This document shows, one piece after another, positions 52,778 through 61,613 of a DNA stretch of 64,000 bases; position 1 is the first letter of the stretch; the number at the start of each line of letters is the position of its first letter. This DNA is from Chryseobacterium echinoideorum (GTDB lineage: Bacteria > Bacteroidota > Bacteroidia > Flavobacteriales > Weeksellaceae). Where the stretch lies: assembly GCF_007474535.1 (NCBI RefSeq), contig NZ_VKNW01000004.1, forward strand, positions 1 to 64,000, given 5' to 3'. The notes under the pieces are model-generated. The model made no database searches. It had not been told where the DNA came from and worked only from the letters and a program-made list of their open reading frames with translations. The position numbers and the translations under genes are program-made.

Positions 52778-53773
52778 TTATTTATTCATCAGTTTACCGC
52801 CGATGTTTCCAACTGTTGAACCTGCGCCTGCTCCGGCGATGTTTCCGGCTTTCATTGCTGTGGAGTTTACATTGCGGGTAAAGTTTCCTGCGCCTCCGGC
52901 TTGGATTACCCAACCTGTTACTGTCGGGATAGTGAAGTACCCGATGATGCCGATAATCATAAAGATGATGTACACGGTATTGCTTGTATCAGGTATATAG
53001 GTAGGGTCGGCAAGCATTGCTATATCCCGTTCTAAAATGAGGGATTGTATTCTTGCCAACATTGAGCTGAACAAATCCGAAACGGGAAGCCATAGGTAAA
53101 CGCTGACGTACCTCGTGAGCCATTGCGAGAGCGTGGACTGAAAGCCGTCCCACACGGAAATAGCAAAGGCTATTGGTCCGAGTATGGAGAGGACTATCAG
53201 GAAAAACGTTCGTATGGTATCAATGACCAAAGCCGCCGCCTGAAAGAGAATTTCCAATAGATTACGAAACCAATCCTTTATGGCTTTTTCAATCTTATAG
53301 GCTTGCCTGTCCATATACATACCCGCCATTGTTCCAATGTCAGAGGGCGACCAACCCAGTTCGTCCAGTTTTTTATCAAACTCTTCGTCTGATACCATAT
53401 AGGCGGTTTCGGGGTTCCTGACCATTGCCTCATATTCCAACTGGTCTTTCTGCTGTTGCAGTTTGTTCAGGTCAAGCACCTGGTCTTCCAGTATTTGGTG
53501 GGTTCCTACTACCACCGGGCTAAGTACCGCATTGATGGTTCCCAGTACGATGGTCGGGAAGAACATAATACAAAGCCCTAAAGCGAACGGGCGCAGCAAA
53601 GGGAACATATCAATAGGTTCGGCACGGCTTAAAGCCTGCCAAACCTTTAATGCCACATAGAACAATGCTCCCAATCCCGCCAAACCCTTAGCTACTGCCG
53701 CCATATCGCCTGCAAGCGGCATCATATCGTCATAAAGCGAACGCAGGAGTTCGTGAAGATTATCCCATTCCAT
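52778..53773 (-). CDS. traJ: Conjugative transposon protein TraJ (VirB6-like role)
   Basis: 331 residues with several membrane helices ('LLRPFALGLCIMFFPTIVLG', 'FQAAALVIDTIRTFFLIVLS', 'YIIFMIIGIIGYFTIPTV') and a Gly/Ala-rich C-terminus. TraJ is the polytopic inner-membrane channel part. It ends two bases before traI begins on the strand, so translation is probably coupled. Confidence 0.93.
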   Translation of the reverse strand: MEWDNLHELLRSLYDDMMPLAGDMAAVAKGLAGLGALFYVALKVWQALSRAEPIDMFPLLRPFALGLCIMFFPTIVLGTINAVLSPVVVGTHQILEDQVLDLNKLQQQKDQLEYEAMVRNPETAYMVSDEEFDKKLDELGWSPSDIGTMAGMYMDRQAYKIEKAIKDWFRNLLEILFQAAALVIDTIRTFFLIVLSILGPIAFAISVWDGFQSTLSQWLTRYVSVYLWLPVSDLFSSMLARIQSLILERDIAMLADPTYIPDTSNTVYIIFMIIGIIGYFTIPTVTGWVIQAGGAGNFTRNVNSTAMKAGNIAGAGAGSTVGNIGGKLMNK

Positions 53774-53775
53774 TT

Positions 53776-54408
53776 TTACCAGTATTTTTGGTTAGCAGTT
53801 CCGTAGAGTTGAAGCACTCTTTGGGCATCGTTTTTCTTTTTCGCTCTTAGGTAGCTTACAGAAATGTTCTTATTGGTGTAGTAGCGTACAAGGCTGTGGT
53901 AATCCTTTACCTCTTTGTACACTCTGTCGATAATATCCATACGCTCTTTGTCATTCAGCGAAAGGCTTGATGAGGTTATAATCTGCTTCAATTCTTTCAG
54001 CAGTTCGGTACTTTCATTGAGCAGTGCCGAATAGCCATTACCGATAGCGACCAATTCCTGCGGTGTGAAATTTGGGTCGTTCATCATTTTACCAAAATTT
54101 TGCACGTACATTTCGGACACATCGCCCACCAACAATACCGTTTGTTGCACCTTACGGGCATCTTTCACAAGATTGTTGATAGCTTTCAGCTTGTCATAAT
54201 ATTCCTTACCCTGGTCGTACACTTTCTTCACTTCGTTGAAGTTCTTTATCACATTGCTCACGGTCGAAGAAGTCTGTATGATTTCGTTCGCAGAGTTGAT
54301 AATTCCTGAAGCCAGGTTTGCAGGGTCAGTAACTACAAACTGGGCTTTTGCTGACGGTGCTACGGCGAGCATTAATGCCGTACACACCAGATACAATACT
54401 TTTTTCAT
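53776..54408 (-). CDS. traI: Conjugative transposon protein TraI (DUF4141, VirB5-like role)
   Basis: 210 residues. Signal peptide (YLVCTALMLAVAPSAKAQ), then a helical DUF4141 body 'DPANLASGIINSANEIIQTS' and 'VYDQGKEYYDKLKAINNLVK'. Exported, periplasmic or pilus-tip role as VirB5 is assumed for the family. It lies directly upstream of traJ. Confidence 0.9.
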   Translation of the reverse strand: MKKVLYLVCTALMLAVAPSAKAQFVVTDPANLASGIINSANEIIQTSSTVSNVIKNFNEVKKVYDQGKEYYDKLKAINNLVKDARKVQQTVLLVGDVSEMYVQNFGKMMNDPNFTPQELVAIGNGYSALLNESTELLKELKQIITSSSLSLNDKERMDIIDRVYKEVKDYHSLVRYYTNKNISVSYLRAKKKNDAQRVLQLYGTANQKYW

Positions 54409-54434
54409 TGTTTCTGATTTTAAAATGTTAATGA

Positions 54435-56939
54435 CTATTGATTTACTTTGTCCCGCCTTTGCATTGCGATATGCTTAATGGCGAGTTCTACATTACCGTC
54501 CAGTTCGGAAGCAAGCTGCATTACTTCCATTTTTTCGGTTTCTTCGGTTGTGTAAGCGAGGTATTCCTCCAAACTAACTTCAGTGGCATAGACTGCCGAG
54601 TGCGTACCACCTAAGCCAATCCAAACCTCTTTGTACAGTCGGCTTGCATCGTTGTTCATATTGATGGAAAGTACCTGCCCTTTCTCTTTGTCCGTAAGTC
54701 CGAGCATCGCCTGTATATCATCGAACTTGTTCATATACTTGCGTTGGTCAAGCAGGATTTTACAGTCGGAATTGTTGATGATACTTTCTTTCACAATAGG
54801 CGATTGGATAATATCATCGACCTCTTGCGTTACGACAATTGCTTCTCCGAAGAATTTGCGGACAGTTTTAAACAGGTACTTGATGTATTCCGCCATTCCG
54901 TATTTGGCAATCGCTTTCCAAGCCTCTTCAATCAGGATGAGCTTGCGAATACCTTTCAATCGGCGCATTTTGTTGATAAACACCTCCATAATGATGATGG
55001 TCACAATGGGAAAGAGGATTTTGTGGTCTTTAATCGCATCAATCTCAAACACGATAAAGCGTTTAGAAAGCAGGTCTAACTGTTTGTCGGAGTTCAACAG
55101 GTAATCGTATTCCCCTCCTTTGTAATAAGGTTCGAGTACGTTCAGGAAGTTGGCAATGTCAAAGTCTTTTTCCCTTACCTGCTTTTCCTCCAGTACCTTG
55201 CGGTAGTCGCCTTTTACATACTCATAGAAACCGTCGAATGAGGAGTACACATCTTCCGTTTTGATACGTTCGATATAACCGCTTACCGCATTGGACAGGG
55301 CAACTTCTTCAGAACGGGTTGGCGGCTCATCATCACGTTTCCATAAGGTCAGTATCAGGGTTTTGATACTTTCCCGCTTCTCAATGTCGAATACGCCATC
55401 ATCGGTATAGAAAGGGTTAAAGGCAATCGGGTTATCTTCGGTATATGTGAAGTAAACACCGTCTTCGCCTTTGGTCTTTCCTTTGATGAGTTCGCATAAG
55501 CCCTGATAAGAGTTACCCGTATCTACCAACAGTACGTGTGCGCCCTGTTCGTAATACTGGCGTACCATATGGTTAGTGAAGAACGATTTACCCGAACCCG
55601 ACGGACCAAGTATAAACTTGTTTCGGTTCGTGATGATACCCCGTTTCATAGGCAGGTCGGAAATATCCAAATGGATAGGTTTTCCTGTAAGCCTGTCAGC
55701 CATCTTGATACCGAACGGCGAGGGCGAATTGTGGTAGTTGGTTTCTTCCGTGAAGAAGCACAAGGCAGGCTCAATAAAAGTGTAAAAACTTTCTTCACTG
55801 GGAAAGTCGCCCGCATTGCCCGGCATTCCTGCCCAGTAGAATGTTGCTACGTCCGTAGTGTTGTGGCGTGGCTTACACTCCATCAATGCCAATGCACTAC
55901 CGCAATCATTCTTTAACTGCTTCAGTTCCGCAGGGTCTTCCGACCACGCCATAATGTTGTAGTGCGCACGGATGGAGGACAATCCGAAGCTGTGGGCTTC
56001 GTTCAGGTACTTTTCTATCCACTCTTTATTGATTTGGTTGGCACGACTGTACCTTGCCAGTGAGTGCATATTCCTTGCAGACTTCTCAAACTTTTGCAGG
56101 TTGTCTTCGCTGTTATCCAAAAAAATGTACTGGTTGTATATGTGGTTGCAGCTTAATAGCAAGCCCACAGGTGCGGCGAATGACAGACGGCAGTCGCTAC
56201 GGTCGGTAGATAGCTTTTCAAAACGGGTATCTGCCGATACCGTTCCGGGCAGGTCATCCGTATCTGAAAGGGTATGCAGGCTTAACCTTTTGTTGCCAAT
56301 GCGCACCTCTTCGTTTCCGAGTGCGATGTCCTGCATTGGTGTTCCTGCTCCCCTCGATAACGTGAGGTACTGTTCCAGTAATCCCTGTGTATCTTCCGTT
56401 CCGATAATGTCCTCTTCGGTCAAACGCCGCAGGCTGACAAAACCGCTATCGTTCACGATACGTTCAAACTGGGCGACCGCCTCCATAAAGCGGTGTATCG
56501 TTTCCTTGTTCCTGATTTCCTTTGGTATCAGTGTACCTTTGCAAAGCGAACTAAAGTTGCTTTGCATCCGCATTCTTTCCTTAGTAGTCTTTGTCAGAAA
56601 CAGGTAGCAATAATGGTTCAGGAACGGTCGCTCGTTGAAATGACGTTGATAAGACTTCGATAAAAAACTCTGGTCTTCGATTGCCAAATCAGGTGCATAG
56701 CTTTCCTTAATGTACCAATCCTGTTTGTGAATGACCGTAAAATCAGGGAGGGTTTTAATCGCCTTGTGCCAGGCGGAGTGAATGGCTTCGTATTCCGCAG
56801 AAGCTACCGTGAACAGTTCCGGCAAACGCACTTCAAAACAAGCGGTAATGTCCGCATCTTTGGATAAGATGCAGTTGTTCTCTACTGCCAACAAGGGAAA
56901 TTTGTTTTCCAGTGTGGTGGTCTTTGCTACATTTCTCAT
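54435..56939 (-). CDS. traG: TraG conjugation system ATPase (VirB4-like)
   Basis: 834 residues. Walker A in 'KFILGPSGSGKSFFTNHMVR', Walker B-like 'IRKLILIEEAWKAIAKYG', and the family segment 'HVLLVDTGNSYQGLCELIKG'. In Bacteroidetes elements the gene called traG is the VirB4-like motor that powers pilus or pore assembly, not a coupling protein. It overlaps traF by 4 bp. Full length, all motifs intact. Confidence 0.95.
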   Translation of the reverse strand: MRNVAKTTTLENKFPLLAVENNCILSKDADITACFEVRLPELFTVASAEYEAIHSAWHKAIKTLPDFTVIHKQDWYIKESYAPDLAIEDQSFLSKSYQRHFNERPFLNHYCYLFLTKTTKERMRMQSNFSSLCKGTLIPKEIRNKETIHRFMEAVAQFERIVNDSGFVSLRRLTEEDIIGTEDTQGLLEQYLTLSRGAGTPMQDIALGNEEVRIGNKRLSLHTLSDTDDLPGTVSADTRFEKLSTDRSDCRLSFAAPVGLLLSCNHIYNQYIFLDNSEDNLQKFEKSARNMHSLARYSRANQINKEWIEKYLNEAHSFGLSSIRAHYNIMAWSEDPAELKQLKNDCGSALALMECKPRHNTTDVATFYWAGMPGNAGDFPSEESFYTFIEPALCFFTEETNYHNSPSPFGIKMADRLTGKPIHLDISDLPMKRGIITNRNKFILGPSGSGKSFFTNHMVRQYYEQGAHVLLVDTGNSYQGLCELIKGKTKGEDGVYFTYTEDNPIAFNPFYTDDGVFDIEKRESIKTLILTLWKRDDEPPTRSEEVALSNAVSGYIERIKTEDVYSSFDGFYEYVKGDYRKVLEEKQVREKDFDIANFLNVLEPYYKGGEYDYLLNSDKQLDLLSKRFIVFEIDAIKDHKILFPIVTIIIMEVFINKMRRLKGIRKLILIEEAWKAIAKYGMAEYIKYLFKTVRKFFGEAIVVTQEVDDIIQSPIVKESIINNSDCKILLDQRKYMNKFDDIQAMLGLTDKEKGQVLSINMNNDASRLYKEVWIGLGGTHSAVYATEVSLEEYLAYTTEETEKMEVMQLASELDGNVELAIKHIAMQRRDKVNQ

Positions 56940-57265
56940 ACGGCATTCTGTTTAGGTGTGAATTTTAAATAGCGGTTTACAGGCTTGCGGCAGATGATGT
57001 AGCGGGGATGCCTTTTATTGGCTGCAATTTTCATCAGTCCGTGTTCGCCGTACTTCCTGTTCAGCGAAAAGGTCTGCCATACAATGAGCGAAGCACCGCC
57101 TGCTCCGAGGAACAGGCAGATGTAAGAGTTTACGCCTGCCATATACAGTATCATCACGAGGATAAGCGTACCGAGCAGCCCACCTGCGAAAATGAACAGG
57201 TATTGCGCTTTTAGCCCTTTAAATTCCACCGTCCTGCCGATGCCTTTGTTGATATTGTAATTCAT
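56936..57265 (-). CDS. traF: Conjugative transposon protein TraF (DUF4133, VirB3-like role)
   Basis: 109 residues from ATG 57265 (MNYNINKGIGRTVEFKGLKA); an open frame to 57340 overlaps traE and is not used. Two membrane helices follow (about 24-40 and 46-63). A small inner-membrane protein working with TraG. It overlaps traG by 4 bp. Confidence 0.93.
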   Translation of the reverse strand: MNYNINKGIGRTVEFKGLKAQYLFIFAGGLLGTLILVMILYMAGVNSYICLFLGAGGASLIVWQTFSLNRKYGEHGLMKIAANKRHPRYIICRKPVNRYLKFTPKQNAV

Positions 57266-57276
57266 AAGGCAACGGA

Positions 57277-57582
57277 TTAAAGGAAGAATGAACGCAGGAT
57301 AGTAGCGGCAACAATCAAGAAGATACACGCACCAAACCACGAAGCTGCGGTCTTACTCGTGTCGGGGTCGCCGGAACTGAATTTGTTGTACACCTTAACG
57401 CCCCCGATTAACCCGACTACCGCACCGATGGCGTAGATTAATTGCGTTGCGGGGTCGAAATAACTTGTTACCATTTGGGTAGCCTCGTTGATACCTGCCG
57501 AGCCGTTTCCCTGTGCGAACGCACCAATTCCTGACAGTATTGCCACGGCTGCCAGCAAAACTTTTTTACTTTGTTTTTCCAT
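57277..57582 (-). CDS. traE: Conjugative transposon protein TraE (DUF4134, VirB2-like role)
   Basis: 101 residues. Cleavable start (LLAAVAILSGIGAFAQG) and two hydrophobic helices with 'YAIGAVVGLIGGVKVYNKFS' and 'SWFGACIFLIVAATILRSFF', the pilin-like build of TraE. It is the first gene of the minus-strand transfer operon; its upstream region has a hairpin and the repeat element described at 57683. Confidence 0.93.
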   Translation of the reverse strand: MEKQSKKVLLAAVAILSGIGAFAQGNGSAGINEATQMVTSYFDPATQLIYAIGAVVGLIGGVKVYNKFSSGDPDTSKTAASWFGACIFLIVAATILRSFFL

Positions 57583-57682
57583 AATTGAAACACATTAATT
57601 GTTACTGTTATCCCGCACCTTGCGGGCTTTCGGGACAAAGGTGCTTCAGAAATCAGGGCGTGATAACAAAGTGGCAGTCAAA

Positions 57683-57695
57683 GGAAGTGTTTGGC
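57683..57695. promoter_or_regulatory. Regulatory repeat, site 2 (in front of traE)
   Basis: GGAAGTGTTTGGC matches GGCAGTGTTTGGC in 12 of 13 bases. A partner 20 bp upstream (57663-57675) is weaker and keeps only the GTGGC end. It lies about 100 bp in front of traE. Confidence 0.45.
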
Positions 57696-57734
57696 TGTAG
57701 GTGGCTTTGCATTATATGAGTGAGCATAAAAAAA

Positions 57735-57763
57735 CGCCAAACTTTTTAGGGTTTGACGTTTCA
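57735..57763 (-). terminator. Terminator at the end of the minus-strand cargo genes
   Basis: Stem AACGCCAAAC / GTTTGACGTT (one mismatch) with an 8-nt loop; on the minus strand TTTTTTT follows. It isolates the cargo genes from the tra promoter. Confidence 0.7.
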
Positions 57764-57804
57764 AAAAAATCAACGTTTGTTAATGATTTTATAGCTTTAT
57801 ATTG

Positions 57805-57903
57805 TCCGGCAGCTTGGCGTTTGTGGCGGCATTTGAAAAACATTAGCACAAAAGTTCAATAGTAGCACTACTGTTGAATTACTGCCGTCAGCCGCTATAA
57901 CGC
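57805..57903. repeat. Second imperfect palindrome resembling a cassette site
   Basis: Central palindrome TTCAATAGTAG / CTACTGTTGAA (57855-57865, 57868-57878). Outer parts GGCAGCTTGGCGTTTGTGGC and ACTGCCGTCAGCCGCTATAA are partly complementary. Like the element at 6934-7034 it contains CGCCAAGC (as GCTTGGCG), ends near a TAACG, and directly borders a lone small gene. Confidence 0.4.
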
Positions 57904-57931
57904 AAAACTGCTTGTTGTTACTCGTCTTTTT

Positions 57932-58585
57932 TTAGCCATTTTGTTGCAATAAGTCGTTAAGTTCTCTGTCGTCTTCGGCAACTGCTTTTAAATATTTACT
58001 ATGGTCTGCACTAAGTTTTTTGATATCTGCTCCTGCTTGTAATAGAAGTTTAATACAAGCGGTTTGATTGTGTTTGTTGTCCTTGTCGTCTGACATTAAA
58101 CTATGAATAGCCCAAGCAAGAGGTGTGGAATTATAGGATTTGTCGGGCTCGTCAAATATGGCTTTTGATTTTATGAGCTTGTCCGCCAATTTGTCTCGCC
58201 CACAAAAGGCTGCCCAATGCAAAGCCGAAGCGTTATCGTTTTCATCAGTAAAGTTAATGTCTGCACCGTTATCAATGTAAAAAATACCCAACAGTTCTGC
58301 GTGAAGGCTTGCTGCTGCTAAAAGTGGTGTTCCGCCAATTCTGTCACCGTCAATGTTAGCTCCGTTTTCTAAAAATGTGGTTGCAAGAGTTATGGCTTCT
58401 TCGTCTGTCATTTTACCTGCAAAAACAGCATCACAAATCCGATGTAACGGATGAGCTTTTGTCAAACAAAAAAAATTGTAAGGAATTGTAATGCCTTCAT
58501 TGGCAAGAATAGGTTTGTCGGCAAGTAATTTTTGCAAACCGCTATTGTCCTTTTGCTCAATAAGTTTTTTTACAGTTTGTCCCAT
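57932..58585 (-). CDS. Ankyrin repeat protein
   Basis: 217 residues with about four ankyrin repeats: 'GGTPLLAAASLHAELLGIFY', 'NASALHWAAFCGRDKLADKL', 'NSTPLAWAIHSLMSDDKDNK' and 'QTACIKLLLQAGADIKKLS'. No signal peptide. Such proteins bind other proteins; the partner is unknown. It is cargo between traE and traD, bordered by a cassette-like palindrome. Confidence 0.85.
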   Translation of the reverse strand: MGQTVKKLIEQKDNSGLQKLLADKPILANEGITIPYNFFCLTKAHPLHRICDAVFAGKMTDEEAITLATTFLENGANIDGDRIGGTPLLAAASLHAELLGIFYIDNGADINFTDENDNASALHWAAFCGRDKLADKLIKSKAIFDEPDKSYNSTPLAWAIHSLMSDDKDNKHNQTACIKLLLQAGADIKKLSADHSKYLKAVAEDDRELNDLLQQNG

Positions 58586-58642
58586 AGTTTAAAATCTTTG
58601 AAGTGTAACGGTCTTTTAGAGTTGCAACCAACTCTGTTGTTG

Positions 58643-59083
58643 TTATGTTTTTTTAAAAGTCAGCAGAAATCCGGCAGTAAATAGTATAAGTGCAATAGCC
58701 ATACCAAACACGAAATCGCTTATTAAATAAAAATGACCGATTACTACAAAAGCTGCTATCATTAAAATCGTTATGACCAATAAAAATCTTTGCCGTGAAA
58801 ATAATTCGTGATGCTTGATAGCAAAATAAATTATGGAAAGCCCTATAAATATTAAACATAGCCCAAACATAGCGTGAAACCCTATCCATAAATTCCACAT
58901 CGTTCCACTTTCATCCATTTGGATACTTGTAGTTTTTAGAACCTCAACTAAGGAAGCATCACTCGGATATAAATCTTGATTGTAGAAGATGCTATAAAAG
59001 TGAAGTACACCAGATATTAACAATAATACCGCTCCGATAGACCAAAAAATCCGGAATAATTTGTGTTTCAATGATGTTTTCAT
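58643..59083 (-). CDS. Four-helix integral membrane protein, unknown function
   Basis: 146 residues with four predicted membrane helices (about 11-30, 65-86, 98-115, 122-142). 'NLWIGFHAMFGLCLIFIGLS' is the most characteristic part. No catalytic motif. Its ATG lies three bases from the stop of the AhpD-like gene, so the two are co-transcribed. Confidence 0.65.
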   Translation of the reverse strand: MKTSLKHKLFRIFWSIGAVLLLISGVLHFYSIFYNQDLYPSDASLVEVLKTTSIQMDESGTMWNLWIGFHAMFGLCLIFIGLSIIYFAIKHHELFSRQRFLLVITILMIAAFVVIGHFYLISDFVFGMAIALILFTAGFLLTFKKT

Positions 59084-59086
59084 ATC

Positions 59087-59542
59087 CTATTTAATTCCTG
59101 AACAAATAACTATCCTGTTCCATAAATTTATCATTCCAATTGCCATAACCAATTGAGCTACCTGCTTATTGTCAAAATGATCTGATGCTTGTTGGAATAA
59201 TCCCTCATTAAATTCAGCTTGACTAACTAAAGTGAAATGTTCCGTAAATTCCAGTACGATCTTTTCTTTTTCACCAAATACAGTAGCTTCTTTCCAAGCA
59301 TTGAGTAAGATAATTCTGTTGGCAGTTTCGCCATTTTCCAGTGCCTCTTTGGAGTGCATATTTAGACAGTATGCACATTTATTCAATTGCGAAGCTCTGA
59401 TTTTAATTAAATACTTGTAAGGAGCAATCCATTCGATCTTCTCCATAAAGGTTTCTAATTTCAATAGTTCATTAAAGCCGTCCGGATCTGTATCGGGCAA
59501 GTTGTATCGCTGTTTCATTTCATTTAATATTTCAATCCTCAA
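59087..59542 (-). CDS. Carboxymuconolactone decarboxylase / AhpD-like protein
   Basis: 151 residues, helical. The active-site motif 'CAYCLNMHSKEALENGETA' (CxxC followed by His after three residues) is that of the AhpD-like fold, used in peroxide defence or related thiol chemistry. 'VAQLVMAIGMINLWNRIVI' is the usual C-terminal helix. It is divergent to ubiE and followed directly by a membrane protein gene. Confidence 0.88.
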   Translation of the reverse strand: MRIEILNEMKQRYNLPDTDPDGFNELLKLETFMEKIEWIAPYKYLIKIRASQLNKCAYCLNMHSKEALENGETANRIILLNAWKEATVFGEKEKIVLEFTEHFTLVSQAEFNEGLFQQASDHFDNKQVAQLVMAIGMINLWNRIVICSGIK

Positions 59543-59687
59543 AATTAGACACGAATAGTGTTTGAATGATTGTAAAAATCGGACAAAATTAAGGTACCTA
59601 TAAAGATAGTCCTCTTAAATCATCAGCTTCGATTTGATAACATAGCCGAATGTCCGATTTCTACAATTTTTAAAGTCGCCAAATTGC

Positions 59688-59695
59688 TATTTTTG
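59688..59695 (+). promoter_or_regulatory. Bacteroidetes-type -7 box TATTTTTG in front of ubiE
   Basis: TATTTTTG matches TAnnTTTG and lies about 80 bp in front of the ubiE ATG. A -33 box was not clear. Confidence 0.35.
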
Positions 59696-59774
59696 AACTT
59701 TGCATAGCCCAATAACAAACGCAATTCAGATTAGCAAATTTAAAATCTTATCAACGTTGCATAAATAGTATAGT

Positions 59775-60512
59775 ATGGTCGATAAAAATATAGTTCCCTA
59801 TGAACATCTAAAGGAAAGTAAACGAGTTCAAGTAGAGAAAATGTTCGACAAGGTTTCAAAAAAATACGACTTTCTAAATCGGATTTTCACTTTTGGAATG
59901 GACAAAAAATGGCGTAACAAAGTGTTAGCTATTATCAAGCAGAACAATCCTGAAAGTATCTTGGACATCGCCACCGGAACTGGCGATATGGCTATTCTTT
60001 TTTCAAAGACAAATGCCAACTTAATAGTCGGTACTGACATCAGTGAGGGGATGCTAAAATACGCTCGTGATAAAGCGGAGGTAATGGAATTGACGGATAG
60101 GATAAAATTTGAGAGGCAAGATGCGGAAAACCTAAAGTTTCCAGATGAGTTGTTTGATGCTGTGTCTGTCTCCTATGGAATTAGAAATTTTGAAAATCTT
60201 GACAAAGGTCTTTCTGAAATATGCAGAGTGACGAAAAAAGAAGGTGTTCTTGTTATATTAGAAACTTCGGTTCCGACAAACAAAGTGATCAAAGCAGGTT
60301 ATTCATTTTACACCCGGTATATAATTCCATTGATTGCATCGGCATTTTCTGAAAATACCGATGCTTATCGCTATTTAACCAATTCGGCAACCAACTTCCC
60401 TCACGGGGAAAGGATGAAGACAATTCTTGAAAAAGCAGGTTATTCAGATATTATTATGAAGCCACAGTTTTTTGGAGCTTCAACAATCTATTACGCTAAA
60501 AAAAAGTATTAG
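59775..60512 (+). CDS. ubiE: Demethylmenaquinone methyltransferase (UbiE/MenG)
   Basis: 245 residues, family length. SAM-binding motif I 'ILDIATGTGDMAILFSK', the UbiE signature 'VSYGIRNFENLDKGLSEICR', and the early block 'FDKVSKKYDFLNRIFTFGMD' are intact. It methylates demethylmenaquinone in the last step of menaquinone synthesis. It is odd to find this housekeeping enzyme on a conjugative element, transcribed against the surrounding genes; the host should have its own copy. Confidence 0.9.
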   Translation: MVDKNIVPYEHLKESKRVQVEKMFDKVSKKYDFLNRIFTFGMDKKWRNKVLAIIKQNNPESILDIATGTGDMAILFSKTNANLIVGTDISEGMLKYARDKAEVMELTDRIKFERQDAENLKFPDELFDAVSVSYGIRNFENLDKGLSEICRVTKKEGVLVILETSVPTNKVIKAGYSFYTRYIIPLIASAFSENTDAYRYLTNSATNFPHGERMKTILEKAGYSDIIMKPQFFGASTIYYAKKKY

Positions 60513-60525
60513 CCATACAGAGGAT

Positions 60526-61161
60526 TTATACAAATTGGTTAATGTCAAAATCTCCATAATCAATTTTCCGCAAATTGGAAGAACTGGCTTCCGTGTCAGT
60601 AGTGAGCGTACTATCAAAAAGCTCGGCAATTTTTCGGGTAGCACCCTCAATTGAATTTTCCATCAGGCTGAATAATTCAGTCCCCTGCAATTTTTGAACT
60701 AACGCTATCGCCTTTTCTTTTTGGGGTTGTTCCAAATGTTCTTTTTGGAGCAATTCCCCTACGGCTGTTAGTTCGTCATAGGTAACCCCTTGGGCAAGAC
60801 TGTCATCGCCACCGGAAATCCCATACCTGTTCCATTCTTCTTCCTCATCTTTCAAATCAGGCATATTACTGAAAACTTCGTCCAGCTCTTCCTGCGGAAT
60901 TTGAATACCGACAATTTCGTTTTCGTCGTATTCGATGTCTAAATTATCGGGATTTATCTCCTGTTTCTCGATTTGGCTTTCATTGGCACTGTTTGGCACT
61001 GATTGGCTTCTTACAGGCTTTGGCTGACCCATTATATCGTACAGGTTTGGATTTACTTTTTCCTGTTTCGGCTTTTGCTCCGACCTTTTTTTGATGACTA
61101 TCTTGTCCTGTATAAGCAGGGCAATGACTATGAGCAAGCATATTACAATTACAGTTTCCAT
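60526..61161 (-). CDS. traD: Conjugal transfer protein TraD (Bacteroidetes type)
   Basis: 211 residues. An N-terminal membrane helix (VIVICLLIVIALLIQ) is followed by an acidic soluble part 'NPDNLDIEYDENEIVGIQIP' and 'GGDDSLAQGVTYDELTAVGE'. This is the short TraD of CTnDOT-like elements, unrelated to the F-plasmid coupling protein. Role unknown. It lies 11 bp behind the DUF3408 gene. Confidence 0.8.
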   Translation of the reverse strand: METVIVICLLIVIALLIQDKIVIKKRSEQKPKQEKVNPNLYDIMGQPKPVRSQSVPNSANESQIEKQEINPDNLDIEYDENEIVGIQIPQEELDEVFSNMPDLKDEEEEWNRYGISGGDDSLAQGVTYDELTAVGELLQKEHLEQPQKEKAIALVQKLQGTELFSLMENSIEGATRKIAELFDSTLTTDTEASSSNLRKIDYGDFDINQFV

Positions 61162-61172
61162 ATCCCTAATTA

Positions 61173-61607
61173 TTAAATAGGTTTATACTTATCGTTATAG
61201 CTCTTGGTAATCTGTTCGCCAAATTCCTGAAAATGGTAATCGAGCAGATTATCCAGATAAGCGTATATGCTAATCTTGTCCTCGCCAATCACTTGAATAA
61301 TGCGTGTCAGCTTTTCGTGAAACTCCGGTCTGATATAGACCGTTTTTCCATCACGGGCATTCGTTTCCGATTTTTTGAAAAATGTACTTTCATAATCGGT
61401 TTCAGTGGTACGCTTTGTCCGGCTCTTTTCCCTAACCACAGGTTTATCATTTAGTGGTTCTTTAGGTTTATCTTCCTTTTCAGTAGCTTCGGGCGTTGGT
61501 TCGGGAGGAAGCTGTATGCCGTCTTTTTTCACACCGTCCACCATCAGGCTCATCATCAGTTCCTCGTTAATATCGGGAGTAACTTTTTTCTTGTTTCCTT
61601 TTTCCAT
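61173..61607 (-). CDS. DUF3408 conjugative transposon protein
   Basis: 144 residues. Pro/Glu/Lys-rich N-terminus, then the conserved 'YIRPEFHEKLTRIIQVIGED' and 'ISIYAYLDNLLDYHFQEFG', the ribbon-helix-helix-like DUF3408 domain placed between traA and traD. It may be a partner of the ParA-type TraA or a regulator. Confidence 0.85.
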   Translation of the reverse strand: MEKGNKKKVTPDINEELMMSLMVDGVKKDGIQLPPEPTPEATEKEDKPKEPLNDKPVVREKSRTKRTTETDYESTFFKKSETNARDGKTVYIRPEFHEKLTRIIQVIGEDKISIYAYLDNLLDYHFQEFGEQITKSYNDKYKPI

Positions 61608-61613
61608 ATTGGC

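Larger units (their letters stand above)
57583..57931. other. Promoter region of the tra operon plus cassette-like palindrome
   Basis: 349 bp. From the traE side: hairpin CCCGC / GCGGG (57612-57626), about 30 bp in front of the ATG; the repeat element near 57683; a minus-strand terminator (57735-57763); and an imperfect palindrome (57805-57903). No gene seen. Confidence 0.55.

Noticed and set aside
54631..56607. Plus-strand frames of 111-211 codons over traG
   Set aside because: They lie opposite an intact VirB4-like ATPase with all motifs, so they are shadows.
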